Positions 1 through 5,338 of a stretch of DNA of 6,382 bases are shown here, piece by piece. The stretch comes from Dehalococcoidales bacterium (lineage in GTDB: Bacteria; Chloroflexota; Dehalococcoidia; Dehalococcoidales; Fen-1064), in the NCBI GenBank assembly GCA_028713395.1, contig JAQTOJ010000114.1, positions 1 to 6,382 on the forward strand, in the 5' to 3' direction. Position numbers and translations under genes: made by a program. Under the pieces are notes generated by a model. That model was not told where the DNA came from. It worked only from the letters and a program-made list of their open reading frames with translations, and did no database searches. Positions within the stretch are counted from its first letter, which is position 1. The number at the start of each line of letters is the position of its first letter.

Positions 1-135
1 TAAAGTCGGGACGACGAAGCAATCTAAAACCGTGCCATAGAGTATTAGCTGTGCTCTCAGGGAAGGCATCCCCTCCTTCCCATCCCCGATCTAATCGGGG
101 ATCCAGCGTTTTTTCACACACTATTTGTTGATTGT
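1..135. repeat. 135-bp direct repeat, copy 1
   Basis: This segment recurs at 221-355 with an exact offset of 220 bp. Side by side the copies differ only at window positions 6, 7 and 70, so 132 of 135 bases agree. Similarity stops abruptly after position 135. The left limit is unknown because the copy begins at the window edge. It contains a 9-bp-stem hairpin (82-102) and part of a CGACGAAGCAATCT-type repeat near its start. No coding potential or transposase is visible. The near identity suggests a recent duplication or a mobile non-coding repeat; which of these is inference. Confidence 0.95.
82..102. repeat. Short palindrome, ATCCCCGAT/ATCGGGGAT
   Basis: A perfect 9-bp stem (82-90 with 94-102) and a 3-nt CTA loop, followed by CCAG. 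It belongs to a CAT-CCCG...CGGG-ATCCAG pattern that is also present at 302-322 and, with a different stem, at 450-470. Six thymines (109-114) lie 6 nt after the stem, so it could look like a terminator. No gene ends nearby, however, and the same stem recurs in the second repeat copy, so a dispersed palindromic repeat is the better reading. Confidence 0.8.
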
Positions 136-174
136 CTTTTGATTATTGCATCTTCTTTCCCCCGTTTCTGGTGG

Positions 175-193
175 CACAGGCGTCCCGCCTGTG
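175..193. repeat. Short palindrome, CACAGGCG/CGCCTGTG
   Basis: A perfect 8-bp stem (175-182 with 186-193) and a TCC loop, preceded by GGTGG and lying between the two 135-bp copies. Words of this form (GGCACAGGCGTCCCGCCTGTG) are familiar as dispersed intergenic repeats in many environmental bacterial genomes, where they give spurious WHRRPACG-like translations. That recollection is general knowledge, not a search result. Confidence 0.75.
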
Positions 194-200
194 GGTATCC

Positions 201-246
201 GTCTTTGCGAGAAGTCCCGTTAAAGATGGGACGACGAAGCAATCTA
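201..246. repeat. GTCTTTGCGAG...GAAGCAATCT repeat element
   Basis: The block opens with GTCTTTGCGAG (201-211) and closes with CGACGAAGCAATCTA (232-246), with an internal small hairpin between them. The same opening and the CAATCT ending recur in a shorter version at 483-509. The closing part is also present at 12-26 in the first 135-bp copy. Related words (GTCATTGCGAG...GAAGCAATCT) are common dispersed repeats in bacterial metagenomes; this is general knowledge. Confidence 0.6.
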
Positions 247-355
247 AAACCGTGCCATAGAGTATTAGCTGTGCTCTCAGGGAAGGCATACCCTCCTTCC
301 CATCCCCGATCTAATCGGGGATCCAGCGTTTTTTCACACACTATTTGTTGATTGT
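221..355. repeat. 135-bp direct repeat, copy 2
   Basis: Second copy of the 1-135 segment, with three mismatches and no indels. Just upstream (201-220) is GTCTTTGCGAGAAGTCCCGT, which joins the repeat start to form a small hairpin (GTCCC 214-218 with GGGAC 228-232). The 85 bp between the copies (136-220) are not repeated elsewhere in the window. After 355 the sequence diverges from that after copy 1. Confidence 0.95.
302..322. repeat. Short palindrome, second copy
   Basis: Identical to the hairpin at 82-102: stem 302-310 with 314-322, loop CTA, followed by CCAG. It is carried inside the second 135-bp repeat copy. Confidence 0.8.
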
Positions 356-379
356 TCATTGGTTTCCACGCATCCGTAG

Positions 380-416
380 GGGCGGGTTTCAGTAGCTTGC
401 TGCTGTTTACCCGCCC
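380..416. repeat. Short palindrome, GGGCGGGT/ACCCGCCC
   Basis: An 8-bp perfect stem (380-387 with 409-416) encloses a 21-nt loop. The left arm is preceded by GTAG, giving a GTAGGGGCGGGTTT pattern known from dispersed repeats in anaerobic bacteria. It is a different family from the neighbouring hairpins. Confidence 0.65.
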
Positions 417-449
417 GTCTTTTCAGTAGCTCGTATCCTCTCTTTGTCA

Positions 450-470
450 TTATCGGGTTTAGCCCGATAA
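450..470. repeat. Short palindrome, TTATCGGG/CCCGATAA
   Basis: An 8-bp stem (450-457 with 463-470) and a TTTAG loop, preceded by TCA and followed by TCCAG. The flanks match the context of the 82-102 and 302-322 hairpins, although the stem sequence differs. This looks like stem divergence with compensatory change within one repeat family. Confidence 0.7.
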
Positions 471-482
471 TCCAGAAACATC

Positions 483-509
483 GTCTTTGCGAGCGCAGCG
501 CGGCAATCT
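483..509. repeat. Short GTCTTTGCGAG...CAATCT element
   Basis: Opens with GTCTTTGCGAGCGCAGCGCG and closes with GCAATCT. It matches both ends of the element at 201-246 but has a shorter middle. It directly follows the 450-470 hairpin, so different palindromic repeat families are packed next to each other here. Confidence 0.6.
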
Positions 510-544
510 CAAACCATTGTGTCATTCATTCCCCTATTGAAGCA

Positions 545-710
545 AAATACCCTCTCTAGTCCTACCGTAACCATCTTCTCTCCCTCGATAGCCTGTCCCG
601 TACGGAGTTTACCCCTTATGCGCGACTTCATCGCCATCCCGTATGAATTTGGATGAATCGGGACTTGATACGGGGATACGGGAGGAGAGAGTAGAGTGAG
701 GGTGTAACTT
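545..710. repeat. Imperfect inverted-repeat region
   Basis: Several complementary words sit here. TCCCGTAT (637-644) pairs with ATACGGGA (676-683). GTCCC (595-599) pairs with GGGAC (660-664). A pyrimidine tract, CTTCTCTCCCTC (575-586), faces a purine tract, GGAGGAGAGAGTAGAG (681-696). The whole could be a decayed long inverted repeat, but pairing is patchy. No open reading frame here looks like a protein. Confidence 0.35.
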
Positions 711-1127
711 CCCCCAACCCCCGCGCCAAAATCCCCTTGCCCTTCCCTGTTGCCCCATGCTATCCTTTACCACGCCCTGCCTTATCGCCTACTCGTCGGC
801 GGTCAATCCTGGATTGCGCTCTTTATCAACCAAAGACCTATTTGATACAAAACGAATACCTGTTATTAGTATTTGATATTTTGTATTTATCGGGATTTCG
901 TGTTTCGTATTTAGGATTTAATGTTTTGTATCTGGAATTTGTTTCTCCATTCTGGCAAAACGAATCGAGCGTACCTTCACAATTGAATCAGCTTTTCCCC
1001 CTCATTTTAGGCACGGAATTGTTCTCTTCTTACTTTCGGCTTGCCAAAACCAAAACGAATACCCTGTCTTGGGGATTTCGGATTTCGTGCTTCGGATTTA
1101 GATATTGGTATTAGTGTTTGAGTTTCT
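711..1127. other. Gene-free AT-rich stretch with CAAAACGAAT words
   Basis: No credible gene. The word CAAAACGAAT occurs three times (848-857, 956-965, 1051-1060), spaced 108 and 95 bp apart. The first and third occurrences are followed by similar T-rich runs built from TTTCGTGTTTCGTATTTAG or TTTCGTGCTTCGGATTTAG units. These look like degenerate short repeats. Translations of this stretch are rich in Leu, Phe, Tyr and Ser with no motif, as expected from low-complexity DNA. Confidence 0.6.
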
Positions 1128-1156
1128 TTGACATCTCCCCTCTCCTGTTTTAAAAT
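1128..1156 (+). promoter_or_regulatory. Strong sigma70-type promoter
   Basis: A consensus -35 TTGACA (1128-1133), an exact 17-nt spacer and a -10 TAAAAT (1151-1156) give five of six -10 matches. Transcription would start around 1163, leaving a leader of about 47 nt before the DUF3795 ATG. It is the best promoter match found in the window and lies just where the gene-free stretch ends. Confidence 0.8.
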
Positions 1157-1195
1157 TTTGCTGGATTTTTATAAACCGGTGGAATCGGCCTGACC

Positions 1196-1200
1196 GGAGG
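1196..1200 (+). promoter_or_regulatory. Ribosome binding site GGAGG
   Basis: GGAGG lies 9 nt before the ATG at 1210 and supports that start over the in-frame ATG at 1216. ACCGG (1193-1197) overlaps it and could pair with CCGGT at 1176-1180; this weak 5-bp hairpin would cover part of the site. Confidence 0.75.
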
Positions 1201-1209
1201 AAAACGTCT

Positions 1210-1671
1210 ATGAAAATGCAGGAAATATTGATTGCCCCGTGCGGCATGAATTGCGCTATTTGTATGGCTTACCAGCGGGATAAGAAGCAGTGCCCCGGGT
1301 GCCGGGCTGGAGATGCAGGAAAATCCCCGGCCTGCTTGAACTGCATCGTCGTGCACTGTGAGAAGATCAAACAGACGAAGTCCGGTTTTTGTTACGAGTG
1401 CGATATTTACCCCTGCGCCCGGATCAAGCAACTGGATAAAAGATATAAAACCAAATATTCCATGAGCATGACGGAAAACCTGGCATTCATCAAAGAAAAA
1501 GGCATGAGCAGATTCCTCAAAAAGGAATCTGAAAAATGGCAGTGCTCGGCGTGCGGACAAATCGTCAGTTGCCATCGGCCGTCGTGTCCCGCTTGTGGCC
1601 AGGTCTGGACGCCCACGAAATACCCTGCTGGTGTTTCCACCGGAAATCGCAAATTGCTTTCTTCACAGTGA
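1210..1671 (+). CDS. DUF3795 cysteine-rich zinc-binding protein
   Basis: Encodes 153 residues. The N-terminal APCGMNCAICMAY motif (residues 9-21), followed by CPGC (28-31) and further cysteines at 42, 45, 50, 61, 64 and 69, is the pattern of the DUF3795 family, whose function is unknown. A second cluster, CSAC (112-115) and CPAC (126-129), has the form of a zinc ribbon, and C121 lies between. There are 16 cysteines in all, so binding of zinc or another metal is very likely, but no catalytic role can be assigned. No signal peptide or membrane segment is seen, so it should be cytoplasmic. The start is set by GGAGG with 9-nt spacing, downstream of a near-consensus promoter. The last 20 residues or so after the ribbon are unstructured-looking. 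The CPBP gene follows after 19 nt and may be cotranscribed. Confidence 0.9.
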   Translation: MKMQEILIAPCGMNCAICMAYQRDKKQCPGCRAGDAGKSPACLNCIVVHCEKIKQTKSGFCYECDIYPCARIKQLDKRYKTKYSMSMTENLAFIKEKGMSRFLKKESEKWQCSACGQIVSCHRPSCPACGQVWTPTKYPAGVSTGNRKLLSSQ

Positions 1672-1680
1672 CTCTATACA
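1654..1680 (+). promoter_or_regulatory. Possible promoter close to the CPBP start
   Basis: TATACA (1675-1680) lies 10 nt before the CPBP ATG at 1691. TTGCTT (1654-1659) lies 15 nt upstream of it, a short spacer. Transcription would begin at about 1687, giving a nearly leaderless mRNA. This would explain the missing Shine-Dalgarno but rests on weak hexamers inside the end of the DUF3795 gene. Confidence 0.3.
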
Positions 1681-1690
1681 ATTGTGTGCA

Positions 1691-2308
1691 ATGTTCGTCC
1701 GGTTGATATCCATTCTTATTCCCTACTTGACCGTCATTCCGGGGCTGTTCGTCTTTCATAACTCCTGGGTAGCGATTCTTGTCTATCACGCCACAATGTT
1801 ATTAACCATCTTTATCACAAAGCGGATGTGGCTGTTCGATCAACTGGGCAAGACTATAAACACTAAAATACTGGTGTTTGCTGTAATTGTCGGAGCTTGC
1901 GGCGGCGCCGTTCTCTATATACTCTGGCCGCGGCTATCGGTACCGGTTGATATTAATATTCACCTGCACCGTATCGGCTTGACCAACACCACCTGGATTT
2001 ACTTTATCGCCTACTATGTAATCGCTAATCCTATCCTCGAGGAATTGTACTGGCGCGGTTATCTGGGTAATGACGCCAAACATCCGATATTGACTGATTT
2101 ACTCTTTGCCGGGTACCACCTGTTCGTGCTTGCCGGATACGTGGGTGTGATCTGGTTAGGAGCCGTTTTTCTTGTCTTGAGCGGCGCGGCATGGTTCTGG
2201 CGTCAAATCAGCCGCATTACTGGCGGACTATTCGTAGCCATACTTTCACACATGGCGGGGGATCTTACAGTAATATTAGTAATATATTACCTGACCCAAA
2301 GAACCTGA
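1691..2308 (+). CDS. CPBP family intramembrane metalloprotease
   Basis: Encodes about 205 residues, largely hydrophobic with several predicted membrane helices. The three motifs of the CPBP (CAAX protease and bacteriocin-processing, Abi) family are present in order: EELYWR (residues 117-122), with the paired glutamates and arginine; FAGYH (139-143); and HMAGD (187-191). In this family these residues form the active site within the membrane. Members cleave prenylated or other substrates or act in bacteriocin self-immunity; the substrate here cannot be told. The frame stays open upstream, overlapping the end of DUF3795, but those extra residues are polar and not family-like, so the ATG at 1691 is preferred; TTG at 1682 is an alternative. 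No Shine-Dalgarno is visible. The gene lies 19 nt after DUF3795 and 57 nt before the helicase. Confidence 0.88.
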   Translation: MFVRLISILIPYLTVIPGLFVFHNSWVAILVYHATMLLTIFITKRMWLFDQLGKTINTKILVFAVIVGACGGAVLYILWPRLSVPVDINIHLHRIGLTNTTWIYFIAYYVIANPILEELYWRGYLGNDAKHPILTDLLFAGYHLFVLAGYVGVIWLGAVFLVLSGAAWFWRQISRITGGLFVAILSHMAGDLTVILVIYYLTQRT

Positions 2309-2327
2309 TTTGGTGTTTTCACGTGTT

Positions 2328-2357
2328 TTGCCCTTTCACCCTCTTTCGGTGTAACAT
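2328..2357 (+). promoter_or_regulatory. Possible promoter close to the helicase start
   Basis: TTGCCC (2328-2333), an 18-nt spacer and TAACAT (2352-2357) lie in the 57-nt gap before the helicase. The -10-like hexamer ends 8 nt before the ATG at 2366, so the transcript would start within a few bases of the start codon. The hexamer matches are only moderate. Confidence 0.3.
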
Positions 2358-2365
2358 CACTGTTG

Positions 2366-3931
2366 ATGAACCCGCCAAATAAAATTGACCTTAACCCCGA
2401 ATTCCGGCAAGCGCTGCGCATTATTGAAGAATCGGAGAAATCCATCTTCATCACTGGGCGCGCGGGCACCGGCAAATCCACGCTGCTGAAATACTTCCGG
2501 GACACCACTAAAAAAACCGTCGCCATCGTAGCGCCTACCGGCGTGGCGGCTCTCAATGTGCTGGGGCAGACCATTCACTCATTTTGCCGCTTCAAACCCA
2601 ACATTACACTCGAACAGATCAAACGCCTGCGTTTCACGGCCAAGCGTAAGAATATCTATGAACGGCTGGATGCCATTGTCATTGATGAAATCTCCATGGT
2701 GCGGGCTGACCTGCTGGACTGTGTGGATAAGTTTCTCAGGCTCAATGGCCCTCGGTCCGATAGGCCTTTCGGCGGCATTCAAATGATATTTATCGGCGAC
2801 CTTTACCAGTTGCCGCCGGTCGTCACCAGCCAGGAAAGGGCACTCTTCCATTCTCTGTATGGGACTCCTTATTTTTATGGGGCGCGCGCGTTCGAGGATT
2901 TCCAAATGGAATTCGTCGAGTTGGAAAAGGTCTACCGCCAGCAAGACGCTGGTTTTATCACGCTGCTGAACTCGATCCGCAACCGCACGATCGATGAGGC
3001 GGGGTTGGCATTGCTGAACCGCCGCTACCTGCCCGGCTTCCAACCCCCGGCCGGCGATTTTTATATCTATCTCACCACCACCAATGCGCTGGCGGAACAG
3101 ATCAACCAGGAGCGGTTATCAAAGCTGAAGAATGCCGCTCACTCTTTCACGGCGGAAATCCAAGGTGATTTTGGGAAGGAATACCTGCCCACCGCTACTG
3201 AATTGAAGGTGAAACCCGGCTCCCAGGTCATGATGCTCAACAATGACGCCGAAGGACGCTGGGTGAACGGCAGCATCGGGGAAATTACAAATATCACCCG
3301 AAATGCTGAAGGTAAACAAATCATCATTGTATTGCTGGCGGATGGCGATGCAGTGGAGGTCTCAACCTTTACCTGGGAAATTTCCCGCTATTATGTCGAG
3401 GGGGAAAAGCTACAGTCCGAAGTGGTGGGCAGTTTCACACAGTTTCCCTTGATGCTGGCGTGGGCAGTGACAATTCACAAAAGCCAGGGTAAAACCTTCG
3501 ATAAGGTCATTATTGACTTTGGAAGGGGTACTTTTGTCCACGGCCAGGCGTATGTCGCCCTCAGCCGCTGCACTTCGCTGGAAGGGATTGTCTTGAAGCA
3601 ACCTTTCCGTAAACAGCATATCCTGATGGATTACGACGTGATCAAATTCCTCACGAAATTCCAATATGCCCGCGCGGAAAATTCTCTACCCGCCGACGCT
3701 AAAACAGCGCTGATCGCCAAAGCTATCACTAACCGCACTCCGCTGGAAATCGTATACCTAAAACCGGATGACGAAAAATCCAGGCGGGTGATCGTGCCGC
3801 GTTTTATTGGTGAGATGGAATTCAAAGGTAAAACCTACACCGGCGTTAGAGCATTCTGCCTGATGCGCGGGGAGGAGAGAACCTTCCGCCTTGAACGGAT
3901 TCTGGAATTAAAAGAGGCGGATATGGAATAA
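2366..3931 (+). CDS. PIF1-family DNA helicase with C-terminal WYL-like domain
   Basis: Encodes 521 residues. Superfamily 1B helicase motifs appear in order: Walker A GRAGTGKST (31-39), APTGVAALNV (56-65), TIHSF (69-73), Walker B IDEISM (106-111), GDLYQLPP (144-151), VYRQ (189-192), TIHKSQGKTFDKV (369-381) and VALSRCTSLEGI (397-408). The last two are typical of PIF1 and RecD-like helicases. PIF1 enzymes use ATP to unwind DNA 5' to 3' and act on forks and G-quadruplexes. The last 60 residues or so (456-515) read as a WYL-type module, with IVYL, SRRVIVP and ERTFRLERI; in the Thermotoga elfii PIF1 a WYL domain of this sort binds single-stranded DNA. All key ATPase residues are intact. An in-frame TTG directly precedes the ATG, and there is no Shine-Dalgarno. 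The gene follows CPBP by 57 nt, with no obvious functional link. Confidence 0.93.
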   Translation: MNPPNKIDLNPEFRQALRIIEESEKSIFITGRAGTGKSTLLKYFRDTTKKTVAIVAPTGVAALNVLGQTIHSFCRFKPNITLEQIKRLRFTAKRKNIYERLDAIVIDEISMVRADLLDCVDKFLRLNGPRSDRPFGGIQMIFIGDLYQLPPVVTSQERALFHSLYGTPYFYGARAFEDFQMEFVELEKVYRQQDAGFITLLNSIRNRTIDEAGLALLNRRYLPGFQPPAGDFYIYLTTTNALAEQINQERLSKLKNAAHSFTAEIQGDFGKEYLPTATELKVKPGSQVMMLNNDAEGRWVNGSIGEITNITRNAEGKQIIIVLLADGDAVEVSTFTWEISRYYVEGEKLQSEVVGSFTQFPLMLAWAVTIHKSQGKTFDKVIIDFGRGTFVHGQAYVALSRCTSLEGIVLKQPFRKQHILMDYDVIKFLTKFQYARAENSLPADAKTALIAKAITNRTPLEIVYLKPDDEKSRRVIVPRFIGEMEFKGKTYTGVRAFCLMRGEERTFRLERILELKEADME

Positions 3932-3949
3932 CACCTTTCTATTTGGTGT
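3931..3949 (+). other. Small hairpin after the helicase stop
   Basis: ACACC (3931-3935) can pair with GGTGT (3945-3949) around a 9-nt AT-rich loop. The 5-bp stem overlaps the end of the helicase stop codon. No thymine run follows, so it is not a convincing terminator. Nothing else clear is seen in 3950-4030. Confidence 0.25.
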
Positions 3950-4030
3950 AATGCTTGATTAATACCAATATTCAGTTTTTACACCTTCAAAATAATGTAC
4001 TTTTACCCCTCGCCAACATCATAAGATTTG

Positions 4031-4039
4031 TGTTACACT
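4031..4039 (+). promoter_or_regulatory. Possible extended -10 before the hydrolase
   Basis: TGTTACACT has the TGN-TAnAnT layout of an extended -10. It would start transcription near 4046, about 17 nt before the ATG at 4063. No good -35 lies upstream. Confidence 0.25.
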
Positions 4040-4062
4040 TTGTAAACAATCCGACACATCTT

Positions 4063-4908
4063 ATGAATATTATGATCGTCAACTCCTATGTCCCGTCCGG
4101 TAACGCTCGCATATATTACCAGATTGCGGGCTCGGGAAAACCGCTAATACTGCTTCATGCCGGGATTGCCGATAAGCGCATGTGGCAGAATCAAATTGAA
4201 GCACTGGCAGATACTCGCCAGGTCATCACACTGGATTTCCGTGGCTACGGAAAATCCACTGATCCCAAAGAATCATTTCACCATTTTCACGATGTATATA
4301 ACCTGATAATTTTTCTCGGACTAAATAACGTCGATGTGATGGGTTGTTCACTCGGCGGGTTGGTGGCTCTGGAAATGGCGGTTCATTTTCCGGAGCTGAT
4401 AGATAAATTGATATTGGTGGCGCCCGGGTTGAGAGGTTACAATTTCCAGGATGGAGAGACCCTTGCTAAAACTCATATACTGGCACAGCTCATACTGGAA
4501 AACAAAAAGGAAGAAGCCGCGGATTTATTCACCGATATTTGGATAACCGGTAATAAAAGAAAATACGAAAGTGTCAATCCCCTGGTAAAAGAATTTGTCA
4601 GACGCATGATACTGGATAACTATGACGCGGTGGTCACTAAAAGAGAAAGCATCCCTGAAGAAGATAATCTGGTATGCCGCCTTGGGGATATCAAGCATCC
4701 GGCATTGATCATCGTGGGGGAGATGGATAATTCTTATTCAATAAACATCGCCAACCTGCTGGTAGACACTTTACCACATGCCACGTTGTTCACCGTCCCG
4801 GACGCCTCTCACTTACCTAACCTCGAGAAACGTGAATTGTTCAACCATACCGTGATGGAGTTTTTATCAAATCCGTTATCGATAAATACCATTGTTAATC
4901 GTTTATAA
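4063..4908 (+). CDS. Alpha/beta-fold hydrolase
   Basis: Encodes 281 residues from the ATG at 4063. The fold's landmarks are in place: the strand and oxyanion-hole segment PLILLHAG (27-34), DFRGYGKS (58-65), the nucleophile elbow GCSLGG (94-99) with Ser96, an acid candidate in GEMDNS (Asp222), and the catalytic histidine in DASHLPN (His250). The triad is therefore complete. Families with this layout include esterases, lactonases, C-C hydrolases and haloperoxidase-like enzymes; the substrate cannot be read from sequence. No signal peptide is seen, so the protein is likely cytoplasmic. A frame extends upstream to a TTG at 3955, but that 36-residue extension is not family-like, so the ATG is chosen; the ATG at 4072 is an alternative. 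No Shine-Dalgarno is seen. Its DNA is noticeably more AT-rich than the helicase, and 131 nt separate the two genes, suggesting an independent unit. Confidence 0.9.
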   Translation: MNIMIVNSYVPSGNARIYYQIAGSGKPLILLHAGIADKRMWQNQIEALADTRQVITLDFRGYGKSTDPKESFHHFHDVYNLIIFLGLNNVDVMGCSLGGLVALEMAVHFPELIDKLILVAPGLRGYNFQDGETLAKTHILAQLILENKKEEAADLFTDIWITGNKRKYESVNPLVKEFVRRMILDNYDAVVTKRESIPEEDNLVCRLGDIKHPALIIVGEMDNSYSINIANLLVDTLPHATLFTVPDASHLPNLEKRELFNHTVMEFLSNPLSINTIVNRL

Positions 4909-4940
4909 AACGATTACATTACTCTTTACGCCTTTATCTT

Positions 4941-4965
4941 TTGTTAAGTATTCTCTCCCTATAAT
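4941..4965 (+). promoter_or_regulatory. Candidate promoter for the DUF5658 gene
   Basis: A perfect -10 TATAAT sits at 4960-4965. The best -35-like word, TTGTTA (4941-4946), is only 13 nt upstream, too short for normal spacing, and the correctly spaced hexamer is poor (TCTTTT). If used, transcription would begin near 4972 with a leader of about 50 nt. An activator might be needed, which is inference. Confidence 0.45.
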
Positions 4966-4976
4966 GGACTTTACCA

Positions 4977-4989
4977 AACAATATTTGTT
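4977..4989. promoter_or_regulatory. Small dyad, possible operator
   Basis: AACAA-TAT-TTGTT is a perfect 5-bp dyad with a 3-nt centre. It lies just downstream of the predicted start point of the 4960 promoter, where a repressor could block transcription. In AT-rich DNA a dyad this short can occur by chance. Confidence 0.25.
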
Positions 4990-5021
4990 GTTCTGGGAGT
5001 CAGTGTTGGAGAGAACGAGAT

Positions 5022-5333
5022 ATGAACAGTATCCCGCTGGGTTCCTTTAGCCTCAAAAGCCGTCATGATATACTGATAAAGGTAACATATGTGGTTTTTC
5101 AGCAAATGGACCTGTTCATGACGGTGTTTGCTATTTCACGCGGTTCCACGGAACTCAATCCGTTCATGCGCAGCCTGCTCGCCAATCCATTTCAACTGGT
5201 GACGATCAAAATAATCATACCCGTGATTCTCGCCTGGGTTGTGCCCGGGAAGTTCCTGTTGCCGGCTCTATTGTTTATTTTATTTGTCAACGCGCTCAAT
5301 ACCTTCCAACTGTTCCGGCTATTCGGACTATAA
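5022..5333 (+). CDS. DUF5658 family small membrane protein
   Basis: Encodes 103 residues. Residues 20-40 form a hydrophobic segment containing Asp30, followed by GSTELNP (41-47), the hallmark of DUF5658 proteins; two further hydrophobic stretches (about 59-75 and 78-99) complete the membrane protein. The function of the family is unknown. GGAG at 5008-5011, 10 nt before the ATG, supports this start. A perfect -10 hexamer and a small dyad lie upstream, so it is probably transcribed apart from the hydrolase, which ends 113 nt earlier. Its stop lies only 5 nt from the end of a minus-strand reading frame, and no terminator hairpin is visible between them. Confidence 0.85.
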   Translation: MNSIPLGSFSLKSRHDILIKVTYVVFQQMDLFMTVFAISRGSTELNPFMRSLLANPFQLVTIKIIIPVILAWVVPGKFLLPALLFILFVNALNTFQLFRLFGL

Positions 5334-5338
5334 GACGA

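Noticed and set aside
82..114. Rho-independent terminator
   Set aside because: A stem and six thymines are present, but they are 6 nt apart, no gene ends nearby, and the same stem is part of a dispersed repeat family.
114..359. Minus- and plus-strand open frames over the 135-bp repeat
   Set aside because: They cross palindromic repeats, one translates the CACAGGCG hairpin into a WHRRPACG-like string, and neither has a ribosome site or family motif.
1..530. CRISPR array
   Set aside because: Only two long copies 85 bp apart and a few unrelated hairpins; no regular short repeats or spacers and no cas genes.
737..1114. 125-codon plus-strand open frame
   Set aside because: It lies on AT-rich repetitive DNA, and its Phe/Tyr/Leu/Ser-rich translation repeats the DNA words with no recognisable motif or ribosome site.
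1150..1575. Antisense frame opposite DUF3795
   Set aside because: It mirrors a well-supported cysteine-rich gene and overlaps that gene's promoter; no motif of its own.
2579..3043. Antisense frame opposite the helicase
   Set aside because: It is the complement of intact PIF1 motifs, with no family likeness.
3955..4062. Upstream TTG-started extension of the hydrolase
   Set aside because: The 36 extra residues do not fit the usual hydrolase N-terminus, and the region is AT-rich intergenic DNA.
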